From: Dryomyza anilis
Taxonomy: Eukaryota; Arthropoda; Insecta; Diptera; Dryomyzidae
NCBI GenBank assembly: GCA_951804985.1
Contig: OX638130.1
Span: 41,379,475-41,443,474, forward strand
Direction of reading: 5' to 3'
DNA length: 64,000 nt
Shown: positions 1 through 11,699 of the stretch, piece after piece
How the letters are laid out: every line of letters begins with the position of its first letter
How positions within the stretch are numbered: the first letter of the stretch is position 1
Translations under genes and position numbers: made by a program
Notes under the pieces: generated by a model
The model's database searches: none
What the model was told of the DNA's origin: nothing
Seen by the model: the letters and a program-made list of their open reading frames with translations, nothing else

Positions 1-30
1 TTAAATTCTTTTTTCGTTTAACTTAATAAA

Positions 31-1283
31 TTAATATTTTTCAATTTTTAATTCAGAATTTCTGGATTCTAAATATTGAACTATTTCGTAATTTCTTGGG
101 TTGAAATTTTTGGCGTATTCCCAAATTACTGCGGTTGGGTTTACGTAAATGATATTATCAATCATAGTTTGATTTACAAACGTTATTAAATAAGTTCCAT
201 CGAGAACTTTTCCATTGACCGAATGATTGCCATGTATTAAAATTGCACCGTCTTTTATTATTTCAATTTCTTTATTTTTTTCTTTAATTTTTATACATTT
301 ACAATCCTTATTATTTAAAATATTTGTCAAACATGAAGTATTTGGTGCAATGTTACAAAAAAAATTATTGAATTCTGTTTTGCAATTTTTAACGTTTATA
401 TATTTATTATTACATTTGGCAACTTCGGTTTCTAATACTAATTTCCCACCTTTTTGAGCGATTGCTCTTACATCAAAAAATTTACATATTTTCTTAATAA
501 TTGGATATTTAATATAAATTACTATTATGTCCTTATTTCTTACAATTTAAAATTTGTAAATATCAATTAAATCTAAAACGGTAATTTTTGTGTGCTCGTG
601 ACCAATTATATCTCTTATTTCGTTTAAATTTAGAATAATCGGACTTAGTATACCTGTTTTTGACAAAGCAAGTGTTTGTGTGATATTCTGTAGTTCATAA
701 TTATTATTTTATTACGGTGTAAATGCTTGTATTAATTGTGATTTATCCGTCATTTCATATATGGTTTTGTAAGGTCTAAAATTTTCTTGAATAGTTCCGA
801 ATTAATTGTAAATTGTATTTTGTTATTATGAACTAATTCCTTTAACTTATTATTTATTAGTACTATATCGTCGTGGTCTGGTGTCCCTGCTATCCATTTC
901 CACAATGTACCCAATTCATTAATACCCCTTTTTTCCTGTAATTAAATTCCTGCAACTGTCCAAGTAATGTCTCTATTAGTTCTATTTCTAAACTGAGATC
1001 TGTGAAATGAGTATTGGGATTTTCATGATAAGCATGACTGTTTTTTTAATTCATTGTCAAGAGAGATATAATTTAGTCCTTTATTAATAAATTCGTTTGA
1101 ATGGTCAATTATTGATTTATAGTATGTTAAATTTGTTATATGATAAAGATTTTCTGAATTTTTATAAAGGGCCACCTCTCCGTTTTCCACTAGTACATAA
1201 TCATCTCGAGTGTAATCGACAATATCGGACTGGACTGGATATAAATATAAATATAAATATGAATAAAGTCAAGGACTTCATCT
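31..1283 (-). pseudogene. errantivirus-like env remnant, broken
   Basis: This is a degraded envelope-like gene of an insect errantivirus (Ty3/gypsy element with env). It starts right after the integrase stop. The first codons encode a hydrophobic, signal-peptide-like stretch (MKSLTLFIFIF, near 1283-1250). A basic cleavage-like EKRG motif followed by a GTLWKWIAG segment lies near 860-940, the usual place of the fusion-peptide region in this family. The clearest open piece is 31-330 (99 residues), containing ILIHGNHSVNGK and a conserved PRNYEIVQYLE-type tail that matches the late ectodomain of errantivirus Env. Frameshifts and stops separate these parts, and the membrane anchor is not in the window. 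It cannot make a full protein. Family assignment rests on motifs and on position after pol. Confidence 0.72.
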
Positions 1284-1317
1284 AAAAATATAATTATGTG
1301 TAAAGAATATTTAAATA

Positions 1318-2811
1318 TTAATTTTTAATATTATCCTTATGTACTATTCTATTCCTATTATTAATTTTTACTTTTTTACCAAAATTGTCTTTAATATTCT
1401 CTTTTTTATATCTAGGTTGGAGTTTATTTCTTTCTCCTATAATTTTTTCGTAAATTGTCTGCCCTGTATGATATTCTTTATTTTTTCGATGTTTATTATG
1501 CTACCTTATTTCTTGGGCTACCTGCAATTTGTCAGATATATCCTCATGTTTTACTTTATTATACAACACACCAGATGGTTTTCTATTTGTGACAGAGTGA
1601 ATTGTTTTATTATATTCTCGTACTGATCTATGTACTGCTTCTAAGTTACTAGTAAGGTTATTTTCTTCTTTAATACATCTAGTTATTTCTATTAAAGTGG
1701 TTCAATTTGGCCGTTTGTTGAGCTGTGTCGAGGGTCGCAATAAAAAATCTCAATATTTAGTCTTTGAAAAAGGGATCTAAATTGTGAATTAACGAAACCA
1801 GGTTCATTATCCAAAGTTATAATTTTTGCATCAGGATATGATTGTAAAATTTCTAGGATTTTGTCTTCTAAATTAGTTCTATCCTCAATATGTTCAGCTA
1901 TTAAGAATTTTGAATATGAATCAATGCAAGTTATAAATTTAAGTTTTTCTGCAAAGAATATGTCTAAGTGTAACTGCTCCCCCTCGTTTTCGGGAATTGG
2001 AGTCTCTCCAATTGGTGTTTTAATCGGATGACGTTCATATTTATTTTTATTGAGATTACACAATTTTTTTCGTACTCTTTAAATTTCTTTCTCATTTCCG
2101 GCCAATAATACATATTTTCTATTTGCTTTAAATTTTCCAAATGGCTTCTTTGAGCTCTATTATGAGTTTGTTCAATTATGTTACCTTGATCGTCTATGTT
2201 AGGCACATCAATTGGGAAATTTTTTGTATATACGAATTTTATACCATTAAAGGTTGTCAATAACATATTTTTTATCTCATAAAGATCTTCAGTTGTGCTG
2301 TGTATTGCTGTCACAATACCAGGTCTCACAAATTCCTTTAAAATGGTTATTAAATTTTCTATAGTGCCGAATTCTATGATATGTCTAGTTCTTCCAAAAT
2401 TTATAGTTTGTTCATGACAGGTTAAGTTGCCTTTAGTCAAAAGCATCTGTTGTTTAAATTGATTTAAAGGTTTATTAGTTTCTTTAATTTGTGAATTATC
2501 GCTACTTTCAGCGGAATGTTGAGTATTAATACTCGATGAAGATTCATCCGTTATGTTGTTAATATTTTGCCTCCATAAGGCATCAACTACTACATTTGTT
2601 TTTCCGGGTTTATAAATTAATATTTTTGGGGAAAATTCTTCAATAAATCATGCCATCGTTTCATTTTAGCATTTGGATTTCGGACGGACACAGCAAATAT
2701 TGAAGTTTGGTGATATGTATAAATTTGTAAATCGGTAACACCATATAAATAATTCCTTATATTTTTCAAAGCCCATGCAATAGCGTAGTGGCATAATTTT
2801 GTTCTGTACAA
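1318..2811 (-). pseudogene. gypsy pol remnant: RNase H end and integrase
   Basis: This is the 3' half of a Ty3/gypsy (errantivirus-like) pol in several frames. Positions 2811-2617 encode the RNase H segment WALKNIRNYLYGVTDLQIYT. Here the usual TDH is TYH, so a catalytic Asp is lost. Positions 2446-1964 hold the linker and the integrase zinc-binding domain with H, H and one Cys (YYWPEMRKKFKEYEKNC); the second Cys is missing. Positions 2063-1692 hold the integrase core, with HLDIFF and TLDNEPGF and the Glu region at STNGQIEPL. The integrase C-terminus continues in a shifted frame (SVTNRKPSGVLYN, then RNKLQPRYKKENIKDN) to a stop at 1318-1320. The env remnant follows about 35 bases downstream. 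Multiple frameshifts make this a pseudogene. Confidence 0.8.
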
Positions 2812-2879
2812 TTTAAAGTTTTTAAAATAAAAATAACGGGTTTTTCAACCTGTGAAAATCAGGTTGGATAAGTTTGATT

Positions 2880-3660
2880 TGATTAATTAGTGCAGATTTT
2901 AATTTATTAAAAGCTTTTTAATTTAAGATTTTAATTTATTATATTATAAAAAATAAAAAAAAAATTCGATAAGTGTTGTGAAACTCTGCCATTTTCACCA
3001 GATAAATATTTTGTTAATGGTTTTGTTATTGTTGCATAATGTTCAACAAATTTTCTGTAGTAACCTGTCATTCCAAGAAAACTACGTAGTTGAATCAGAG
3101 TTGATAGAATTGGATAATCTTGAATTATTTATATTAGAATTTTTTAATGTTTGAATTATTTTTGTAAATGGATTGCATGTTCTTTTAAGGTTTCAGAAAA
3201 TATAATAATGTCGTCAATATAAATATGACAAAATTTTCCAACAAAGTCTCGTTGGGGAATATCCATTGCCCTCTGAAAAATATTTGGGGCGTTTTTTAAT
3301 CCGAAAGGCATTCTCAAATACTCATACTTTCCGTTATTAACGGAAAAAGCTGTTTTTTCAATGTCCCCATCTGAATTTTATTTATATAAATTAACTTATT
3401 ATTTTTTAGATCAATGATTGCATTGATCCTTTTAAGAAAATTGTAACCAAGCAGAATATCTGCTTCAAGATTTTTGATTTCATAAAATATATTTTTCACC
3501 CCCATTAAATAAATTTCATGATATGAATTAATAATAGTAAAACCATTAATGGTTTTAACTTTTTTCTTTACAGCTAAATCCTTTTTATTATTATAAATTC
3601 CTTCTTTTATATAACTACTGGTTCCACCAGTATCAATAAATGCAATGAATTTATATCCAG
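2880..3660 (-). pseudogene. gypsy protease-RT remnant with internal deletion
   Basis: Protease comes first on this strand: the active-site Asp-Thr-Gly is encoded at 3626-3634 (FIDTGGTSSYI) and a later ILLGYNFLKRINAIIDL block at about 3460-3410. Near 3370 the reading jumps directly into the middle of reverse transcriptase (DGDIEKTAFSVNNGKYEYL, then MPFGLKNAPNIFQRAM, then FCHIYIDDIIIFSE at about 3240-3200). The N-terminal third of RT is therefore missing, deleted between protease and motif B. The connection follows at 3100-3000 (FLGMTGYYRKFVEHYATITK). Several frame breaks remain. It belongs to the same decayed element as the neighbouring gag, integrase and env. Confidence 0.78.
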
Positions 3661-3798
3661 TTTTATTATCTATTCTTGTAATATATGGAAGGTTTGTCCT
3701 TCTTCTAAAAAATGATCCTCATCAATGTTGTTAATTCTTTGGGCCTTAATTTGTAGTTGCATACTTGGTTGTACACTTCCGGTTTTTCTCTTGAATCC

Positions 3799-4825
3799 TT
3801 AATAGTCAAGGCCTCCCTGATGTTGAATCGGATTTTGTTGGTAAGTCGTATTGTTATATTGTGGCGTTTGTTGCCTATAATTATTTGATTGATTATTATT
3901 ATTTTGTGGAAAAATGCTCCACTGTGATTTTTGCGGAACTTGTTTAGAGTTTGCAGTCTCCATTTGTTCCGTTCTATCATTAGTATTATTATTGTTTTGA
4001 TTTCCTTGAGGAAATCTTAAATTATTGTTATTGTACCCTTTTTTTTGTCCTCGTGGAGGCAAAGGATTTCTAGAATATTCATTAAATTTAGTGTTATTGT
4101 TTAAATTATTGTTTGTTTGTCCTATTTTGATATATTGTAGGGCAAAATTTGCCCTCACATTATTTGCTTCAAGTTCCTGTGCTTTTGCCAAGGCATTTGG
4201 CAAATCACTAGGAGATAATGAAAATAGTATGTTTGCAAATGGGGTATTTAGTCCCGTAATAAATACTCGCAGAGCATTTTCACGATTTATCCTGTTTAAT
4301 TCTTTTATCATTTCTTCATTTTCATAATTGTTTTATTTATAATAGCTGTTAGTTTTGTGTTAACCATTACTGACATATTACCTTGTCGCAAGATACTAAG
4401 TTCTTGTTTGAATTATTGATAATATGAATTGATCGCTTATCCGCATAAGCGAAATCTAAACGGTTAGGAATTGCGTCATAATTTAATACTCTTCCATGAT
4501 TTGTTAAAATATCGTTGGCGTCACCAATGATTTTATTTCTTAAAATAGTTAATGCTGCAAAATATTTGCGGCTACCTTTCACATATAATGTCATATAGTT
4601 TTTAGCAGCTTCTCGCCAGCTGACATAAGAAATACCTTTTCCTGAAAATTCTGGGAGAATTTTAATAATATCTAAAGATTCGTCACAATTTAAATTTGTG
4701 ACTATGTTTTGGGGGAAATACTCTACAACCGCGTTTCCATTTGTTAAAACGGATATTTGATTTCTTAAAGTTACTAATTCTGTTCTTAATGACGCTGTTG
4801 CTGTTTCCGGCAAATGTGTCATCAA
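3799..4825 (-). pseudogene. gypsy gag remnant (errantivirus-like)
   Basis: Two open pieces cover this gene: 4825-4367 (152 residues) and 4311-3799 (170 residues). The first contains a capsid-like block (ILPEFSGKGISYVSWREAAK, then AALTILRNKIIGDANDILTN). The second has ENALRVFITGLNTPFANILF followed by an Asn/Gln-rich tail (runs of N and Q, about residues 80-165). There is no CCHC zinc knuckle, as is usual for gag of the 17.6/297-type errantiviruses. The two pieces are in different frames, separated by a frameshift around 4311-4367. Gag precedes protease on the minus strand, in the expected order. Confidence 0.72.
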
Positions 4826-4869
4826 ATGAATTTAAATTTATACATTTTTTAATATAAATCATATACAAA

Positions 4870-5240
4870 ATATTTAATAATAATTACGATTAATTTTATT
4901 GGTGTAAGTCTATTCCTTCTACAGTTTTAGTTTTCAATTTGTTTATATGGCCCATTGCTTGTTATCTATTAACTTACACTACTATACGTTTAACGTACAT
5001 CAAATGAAAGAAAATTATCTCACTATGCAATTATATTCTTTAATTGTAAACTAAAGGGCCTCTTTAAATTCTGACCGCAAATTAGTACATATTTGTAGAG
5101 AATTTAAAGGCGGTTTACATAGACTAAGACTGTGATAATTTATAATAATGTCATTAAATCAAATCAACTATAAAAAATATGAAATAAAAAATATTTTTTA
5201 ATATAAAATGTTTTTAATGTGAACTTTAAGGATCCAACAC
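4870..5240. other. no gene; possible decayed 5' LTR/leader
   Basis: AT-rich sequence upstream (in minus orientation) of the gag remnant. Its position fits the leader or 5' LTR of that element, but I found no matching second LTR (the 3' end of the element is outside the window) and no clear primer-binding site. Confidence 0.3.
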
Positions 5241-5261
5241 AGTCCCACGTTTCATTTCAAA

Positions 5262-5537
5262 TCATACTTTAAAAAATAAGTGAATATTTGTTTTGAATTT
5301 GCCAATATCAAAAATGTCGGGAAAAACAGACGCAGGGAGATTGATCCACAAATGAATCGTGCGACTGAAGAACGAATACTCTCTACAATACGTAGTTCTG
5401 TTGAGAGCCGAGTAGCATACGAAGGGGTGGGCTAGGTTCGATGCTCGAGTAGAACGAGAGAACACACGACCTGGTGGAATCAGGCCATGTATCTCCCTCG
5501 AACACTTACCATGAACCATGATGAAATTAGATGGCAA
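5262..5537 (-). pseudogene. LINE ORF2 C-terminal fragment
   Basis: The 91-residue reading contains SFFSRTIHLWINLPASVFP followed by a FDIGKFKTNI tail. The pattern 'F..R....W..LP...F......FK' is the classic C-terminal end of reverse transcriptase ORFs in jockey/CR1-type non-LTR retrotransposons. The stop at 5262 fits the natural C-terminus. Nothing upstream is recognisable, so this is a 5'-truncated insertion, which is normal for LINEs. The exact clade is uncertain. Confidence 0.6.
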
Positions 5538-5639
5538 GAAAACAATTATATTGCATTGTCATCCAGTCGAGACATTATTTAAAATCTCAAGTCTGTAGCT
5601 CATCTCGAAGGTAGTTTAAAATCAATTACAAAATTTGTA

Positions 5640-6150
5640 CCGAACAGTTAGACAAGAAGGTAACTTAATAAAAATCAACCATGGTTTGTTTGTACGATCA
5701 TATGTCATCCGAACTTTCCGTTGGAATAACTTGCCAATTGATTTAAATAACAATCGTTCAATATGTTCAAATGCAATCTTTTACAGTATTTATCTACAAA
5801 TAACACCGTAAATTGCTTTGTTCTTAAAATTATATATTTAAATTATACATTTGCAGCTTATTGCGTTATTTTTTATTTAATTTTTCACTTTGATTATTTT
5901 TTATGTATAGTTTTTTTTTCTTATTTCTTGTTGATTAATGGACCTCTTTTTTATAATTTCTATATGTTCAAACGAGTTATATAGTCTTAGAAACTGTGAA
6001 GAGAATCCTATAACTGATATTATTAGTTTATTTTTTTATAAAATTTGTTATTTTAGTTTTTAAGTTATTTTACTTGCATTGTAAATAACTAGTAACATTA
6101 TTTGTTTGGCCTTGGATGCTTTATAATTACAATGAATAAATAAATCAGAA
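5640..6150 (+). pseudogene. LINE 3'-end fragment, convergent to the previous one
   Basis: The plus-strand reading at about 5640-5770 gives FVRSYVIRTFRWNNLPIDLN, again a LINE C-terminal 'R.WN.LP' block, followed by an AT-rich 3' UTR that ends near 6150 in an AATGAATAAATAAAT-type tail. It is opposite in orientation to the fragment at 5262-5537. The reading is short and broken, so this is a moderate call. Confidence 0.45.
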
Positions 6151-6159
6151 TATTGTTTA

Positions 6160-6690
6160 AAAAGTGACCCTCGAAGTGACCTTAAGAATTGAATATTTGT
6201 AAATTTATTGTATTTTCAGGAGTAAAATGATTGATCTGCATTGTTGTAAATTTTTATACAGCCCCATGTATACAATTTACATAGCAGAAATACAATTACT
6301 AATCTTAGTTAAAAACTTATCATTAATTTATAAAAAAAAAACAATAGTTTTGTACATTATTTTCCAAAATTTAATAATGAGAATATTATAAGTTTTTAAT
6401 AAAGAGTCTTATTTTTGAAATAAAATATATATGCAAAAAATAAACATTTGTAAAAAGAATAGAATTTAAAATTCAATCAATAAAATTCTAATTTCCCTCA
6501 TTGAGCATTAGCTTGGTAGCACTGTAGCTCATCTGTCCTTTTTGACATAAAAATCAGACTGAGTCGGCGTAAGAGCCAATTTGCAGTCTCATGCATATCC
6601 ATGCAGAATTATGTTCAAAAAGGAAATGGGCACTTCTTTGTAAAACCCTATTAAATAATGGAATATAACATGTGAATTTGTCTGCACTTA
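6160..6690. other. no gene seen
   Basis: AT-rich DNA without coding signal. A slightly GC-richer patch at 6500-6630 has no recognisable match. Confidence 0.4.
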
Positions 6691-6695
6691 GATCA

Positions 6696-7341
6696 TTTTT
6701 ATACCCTGCACTAAGAGTGAAAGGGTATATTCAGTTTGGTACGCCGTTTGTAACACCCATAAGGAAGCATCTCCGGTATGGAAAAGTATATATATTCTTA
6801 ATCAGCATGATCTCCTGAGTCGATTTAGCGATGTACATCTGTCTGTCTGTCGCACTGTCTGTCTGTCTGTTGTAATCACGATTACAGAAAAAGTAGAAGA
6901 GCTAGAGCAATGAAACCTTAGATTTAGATTACTTCTAAGTTACATCTAAACTGTCTGAACAAGAAAATTGGCATGATCGGTCTATTGTGACCTGAGAACC
7001 GACCACTTATGTTCAAATACCTCATATAAAATTTGCATCTACAGATCAATTTTACTGTATACGTGCTTTTTTTTGGTAAAATATATATTGACTCATGCTC
7101 AAATACATGAAAATAATGGTTTCCGGCGAAACGACTTGTGGTTCAACAAAAAAAAAAAATCGAAATTCGGTACACCTACACATTTGTAAATATGGGTATT
7201 AAATGAATGCAAATACTTCAGCGATTGAAAGTTTGTAGTTATTTTCGGGATTCGTACATCCTGGTGACCTATATACTACTTTTAATGGTAACCACACATA
7301 TGTGTAGGGTATTTATAGTCGGCTTAGACCGACTATAATTT
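6696..7341 (+). repeat. dispersed 'TATACCCT' repeat, copy 1
   Basis: One of three copies in the window (others at 15668-16142 and 25938-26645). It opens with TTTTTATACCCTGCAC, has a conserved GGTATGGAAAAGTATATATA block followed by TTCTTxATCAGCATGA, then a CTGT microsatellite. It closes with GTGTAGGGTAT and a short hairpin (AGTCGG-CTTAGA-CCGACT). The two ends are partly inverted (ATACCCTRCAC and GTGTAGGGTAT), suggesting a non-autonomous DNA element. No coding sequence. Confidence 0.7.
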
Positions 7342-7344
7342 TGA

Positions 7345-8095
7345 TAATCCTAACTATCATAATAACACCTACTTTAAAATTTCCCATGTGTCTAACCTTC
7401 CCAACTGGTTTATTATTTGGATAGGCCAGGATATTTTATTTTTCTTTGCACGTCAATTTGCAGTTCAGCCAATAATTTGAATATGTACGAATACAGCGTT
7501 ATGTAGTTCCATAAATTTACAAGCGAGTTTGAAGCTGTACAAATTGAAAACGAATTACATTTCGCCACCAGACGGAACAAAATATAAAGTCGCCACGCTT
7601 GTTAAACAAATTATCAATGAGTGCACTTTATCGGCGAATCACAATAATCCGTATCATCTTGTCATCCTTATTTTCGTCCATATTTTTGCTCGAAAATTAA
7701 ACAATTTTATTTAAAAACATAATACATTATTTCAGATGCGTCAAATCTGTAGGTATTGTCAACTATTTTCTAAAATAAAACTTGGTAGCATTGGATTGAA
7801 CCAGCTTTTGATCTGGTTACTTATTTGTTGATATTTTGTATAGAAAAAGATATGTGGCTTTAGATCACACGCCACAGGAATACAGCTATTATGTTATTTT
7901 CCCGATATGTCACGCTATGCAAAAACATCTCCATTCAATTCAAATGCATTGACAAACATATCGTTTTTGTTTAAAATTTTCGACTGCGCGCTTTTAACGA
8001 ATATTGATTGAAATTTTCATCATCTAAACATTATATTATATTTTCAACCTAAGAACTAAATGAAAAACTGTAACAAAAAATATTATGATTTTTTT
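7345..8095. other. no gene seen
   Basis: AT-rich sequence between repeats. A 61-codon reading at 7529-7714 resembles no family I know and is probably chance. Confidence 0.4.
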
Positions 8096-8099
8096 GCCA

Positions 8100-8420
8100 G
8101 CGGCATGCTTTAATTGAGGTATTCATATTCATTTTTTGAGACAAAGCAGCGCAACCTCCACGTCACGTGCAATTCGGTCGAGCATAAACGCGATATTGAA
8201 AAATAAAAAAACCAGTCCACCAAAAGGAGAATAGAAAATACAACACAACACAAGGTAGGTATTTGAATACTTCTGTATGATCGTATGTGTGCTGCCGCCA
8301 TTTTAACCATTCAATAAATAGATATTTTTATTTTACTGACGCGTCATGACGGGCAGTATTTATTTTTACTACTCGTCGCGACGCATCGATAGTCGATGAT
8401 GGCAGATACAGTTCTTAGGT
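8100..8420. other. CpG-rich patch, possible untranslated exon or promoter
   Basis: This stretch is less AT-rich than its surroundings and carries several CpGs. It contains a CACGTG palindrome near 8164, a strong donor-like site on the plus strand (CACAAG|GTAGGTATTT near 8250), and an ATCGATAG site near 8386 that resembles a DRE-type core promoter element. No protein can be assigned: the 66-codon minus reading at 8110-8310 has no recognisable domain and is not the next Rbf exon. A short 5' UTR exon or an enhancer in the Rbf intron is possible, but a repeat fragment fits as well. Confidence 0.25.
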
Positions 8421-8424
8421 TTTT

Positions 8425-8967
8425 TTTTCGTATACCATTTCGTACTTATATAGAAAATCGTTTCCTTTGTTGTTTACAACTACAAAGAAACGTGCGCCGC
8501 AGAAAATAAAGAAAGATAGTTTTTGTTTTATTTTTAAATAGTTTAAAAGTTGATAAATATCATGAACCATTTCATGATTCATTATATGATGAACGTTTTC
8601 ATTATGGTTTTATGAACAATTCATAAATTGGATGAATTTGGTCATTGGTTGAGGTGTAATGAAAAATTCATAAAATTGATGAACAAATTCATTAGAAAAT
8701 AATTAATTAGAAAATATTATTAAAGGATTCGGTTGGAATGAAACAAAATCAATTTTACTTTTGAAAAGCTTGTTTTTATTGCAGATAGTTATGATACATT
8801 TGGATCTAAACTTTGGACTCCATTTTTTTTTGCCTATGGCAGTGATTGTTTTGCCTTTGAATATTAAAAAAGATATATTGATTCGAAATATTATGCAATG
8901 AATTAAATGTATGCATTGCCAAACATTGTAATGTTGTCGAGCAGAAATCTGTAATGTCTGTCTTTTT
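8425..8967. other. no gene; TTCAT/ATGAA-rich tract
   Basis: From about 8560 to 8700 the sequence is dominated by alternating ATGAA and TTCAT words (self-complementary, low complexity). No coding signal. Confidence 0.4.
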
Positions 8968-8973
8968 TACATA

Positions 8974-9777
8974 CCAATGCATAGCTGCCAGTTTTGCAGG
9001 AAAAATACAGGTTTTGAGAATTTTCTGTCACTGTGGGATGTGAGAAATCTCACACTAACGTGAGAATTATTTTCCCACCGTGGGACAAAAATTCTCACAC
9101 GAAGAAATTTCCATCTGTGGGAAAAAAATTTACACACGAGAGAAATTTCCCACAAAGTGCTGGTAAAAACAATACAACTGTCAAGACAAAAATAACGAAA
9201 TCTGTGTACAATTTAAAGTGAAAATTTATCTTCAATAAAATTTACATGTCTTCTTCTTGTAGAAAATCGTATGTTAAACATATTTATCGTGTGTTATGCA
9301 TTAATATTTAAATGTAACTAACAGTCCTATAAACACAGTTAATAAACAATAAGCACAGTAAATAAATTTAAAAAATTCCGAAGATTAATTAAAGAATTTG
9401 CTGCAAATATGTGTAAAAAAACAACAAAAAATTAAATATAGACAATTTTTAATATCGTCGTTTTCACATTTTATCCTATACAAAATCTGTCAAAAAGTCG
9501 AATTTATTTTAAAGATAATTAATTATTAAAATATAATGAATTTATTACATTTGAAAATATTTCATTATTTTATACTAAGAGATTTCGTGGACAATTGTAT
9601 GAATTTAAGGTACGGTGGGATTTGGTGGGAAATTGTGAGAATTTGTGGTACGGTGAGATTTTGAGGGATTTGGTTGGAAATGGTGGGAAATGTGAGGTAC
9701 GGTGGGATATTGTAAGAATTGCATGAGGGAAAAATGTATTTCGTGTGAGAATTGTATCTGGCAACCGTGTACCATTG
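8974..9777. repeat. MITE-like repeat with G/C-poor tandem interior
   Basis: The left end CCAATGCATAGCTGCCAG and the right end (reverse complement CAATGGTACACGGTTGCCAG) form an imperfect terminal inverted repeat. The interior left (9015-9170) repeats TGTGAGAA/TTCTCACA and TTCCCAC words. The interior right (9605-9760) repeats GGTACGGTGGGA and GTGAGAATT words. No coding sequence. No clear target duplication, so the ends are approximate. Confidence 0.45.
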
Positions 9778-10086
9778 AACCATAAACAAGTAAAAAATAA
9801 AAACTGAGTCTTTATGAAATCTTTATAAAATCAATATTTTTGGACGTAAATCAAATACATATGTATTGTGTTAAAAACATTTTATTTATTTTTAATACAG
9901 TATTTTATTCAGTGTAACTTTTTCAAAAATAGTTTATTTTGCAACACATACATTAAAAAATTGAAAATACCACACATATTTCTCGGTAATAAATAAATTT
10001 TGAATTCCAGATTTTGAAATAGATACCTCCTACTATAGTTCAAACTTAATTTCGAATGTAATAATACGTAATTTTTAATAACTTAC

Positions 10087-10616
10087 ATTTCTTATCATTT
10101 CTTTTTTCCAAGTCGACCTCAGACCAAGTTGGTATGGGTGCGTCTACATTTTTTAAAATGGTCCATAATGTCGAATCTTTTTTCCATGACAAAGCTTCCA
10201 AACACGTTTCTTCAACACAATTTAAGTGTTTAATGAGAGATCGAGTCAAAATTCCATCATGACGACCAACTACTATTTCAATAATTTTATAAAAGTAAAA
10301 AGCATTTATATGAAAACACTTTAAAACCCATGGAAACATCATATCTGAATAGTTGTAGGCATCCAGTACTATTTCGATACAACAAGCAATCAACGTTGTA
10401 TTAAGTTTTTCTGTCTCCAACAATTGCTTAAGATCGACATTTGGTTTATTTCTACTTTCTACTTTCAAAATTTTATCTAATAAGTAATAGTACAGTGATT
10501 TTGCCAGTTCAAATCTAGTCTTAGCTTCAACATCAGATGAAAAATTTTTAATGAAATGTTCTTTCATAAGATCTAACTTTTGGTTAAGTTTTGTCAATAC
10601 GTTTTCACCAGCTCGT
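10087..10616 (-). CDS. Rbf: Rbf-like exon: second part of pocket domain A
   Basis: This 530-bp internal exon of a retinoblastoma-family gene encodes most of pocket subdomain A. The family binds E2F/DP and LxCxE proteins in the nucleus to restrain S-phase genes. Diagnostic blocks are TTLIACCIEIVLDAYNYSD, FPWVLKCFHINAFYFYKIIE, IKHLNCVEETCLEALSW and KDSTLWTIL followed by IPTWSEV, which track p107/p130/Rbf almost residue for residue. The acceptor is a T-run ending in AG at 10618-10617 and the donor is GTAAGT at 10086-10081. The exon starts in phase 2 and completes an Arg codon opened by the exon at 18938-19086, so the two exons join in frame. The next exon (linker and pocket B) is not found between 1 and 10086. 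Rbf versus Rbf2 cannot be decided from this piece. Confidence 0.88.
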
Positions 10617-10639
10617 CTAAAAAAAAGAGAAAATTTATA

Positions 10640-11695
10640 TAAATTAATATACAAATATAAACATGAAATTTTATAATTTTAAAAGGGACGGCTTTTTTTG
10701 GTCGATGGTTTTTAATGCTTTATTTGCGAATTTATTTCATATTTTTCTCCTACGTTTTGGTGGTTATTTTCCACCTTCCTCAGGGAATTTTGAATTGAAT
10801 CTTGAAAAACAGTGTTAAAAATAAAATTATTTCCACAACATTTTGAACAAAACTTTAAATTTTTACTTAACGTTACTCACACGCTGCAAAAAAAAAGGGC
10901 TCTCCCAAACATAATTCTGCAGGCATTACATATATCTTTGGTGCTTTATGAAAACAAAAGTATTAGTTCGTTGCCAAACATTATTATAATAACAGCCAAA
11001 CATATTTTTGTTTTCGTTCAAACATATTTATGTACAAATGAATAATTTTCGGCGTTCTTGCAAACATATATATGTTTGAATGTAAAAAAACATTTTATTG
11101 ACATGTAAACATATTTATGTTCACATTTAATTTTAATGTAAAAAAAGTACATTTAGTGTTAATATCTTCTTTACACTATATACATTTTTCCCATTTTTTA
11201 AATTAAATTTTTTTATTTATATTATATAATTAAAAACTTAAACTTTTATTTTTTTTATTACACATCTTTTATTTATACTTACTAATTTCATTTCCATCTA
11301 TTGTTCATATTTTAATTCAGTGAATTACGGATAAATTGGATATTTCACAAACAGCCACTATCTGGTATTAACAGTAATTGGTGGTACTTAAACAAATTCA
11401 TCCACCAAAAAGAACTTTTGAACTATATGAAAAGTATTAATGTGAGTGTTACTGAGCACTAAAAGTAGGCAGCGTTGTTATTTAATTGTGATATCGTAAT
11501 TCCAAACATACATATAATCAAAATAATGCTATTATTTTTAAATTAGTTGTCACCCAGTAACAATCACGAATATCCAAATACATATAATTCTAAGAACTTT
11601 TTATTGACGTTGGGTGTGTTATATAGCGGAATTATCAAACGTACATATATTAATATCTTATGTAAAATATATATTTCTACAGAAACATTATAAAA
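10640..11695. other. no gene; AAACATAT-rich repeat DNA
   Basis: Within the Rbf intron. From about 10875 the text has an ACACGCTG-AAAA start like the element at 42512, followed by repeated AAACATATTTATGT words up to 11130. Probably part of a decayed TIR element; the right end is not clear. Confidence 0.3.
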
Positions 11696-11699
11696 AAAT

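Noticed and set aside
8110..8310. Next Rbf exon (pocket B)
   Set aside because: The 66-codon reading lacks any pocket B motif and the phase cannot be matched to the donor at 10086.
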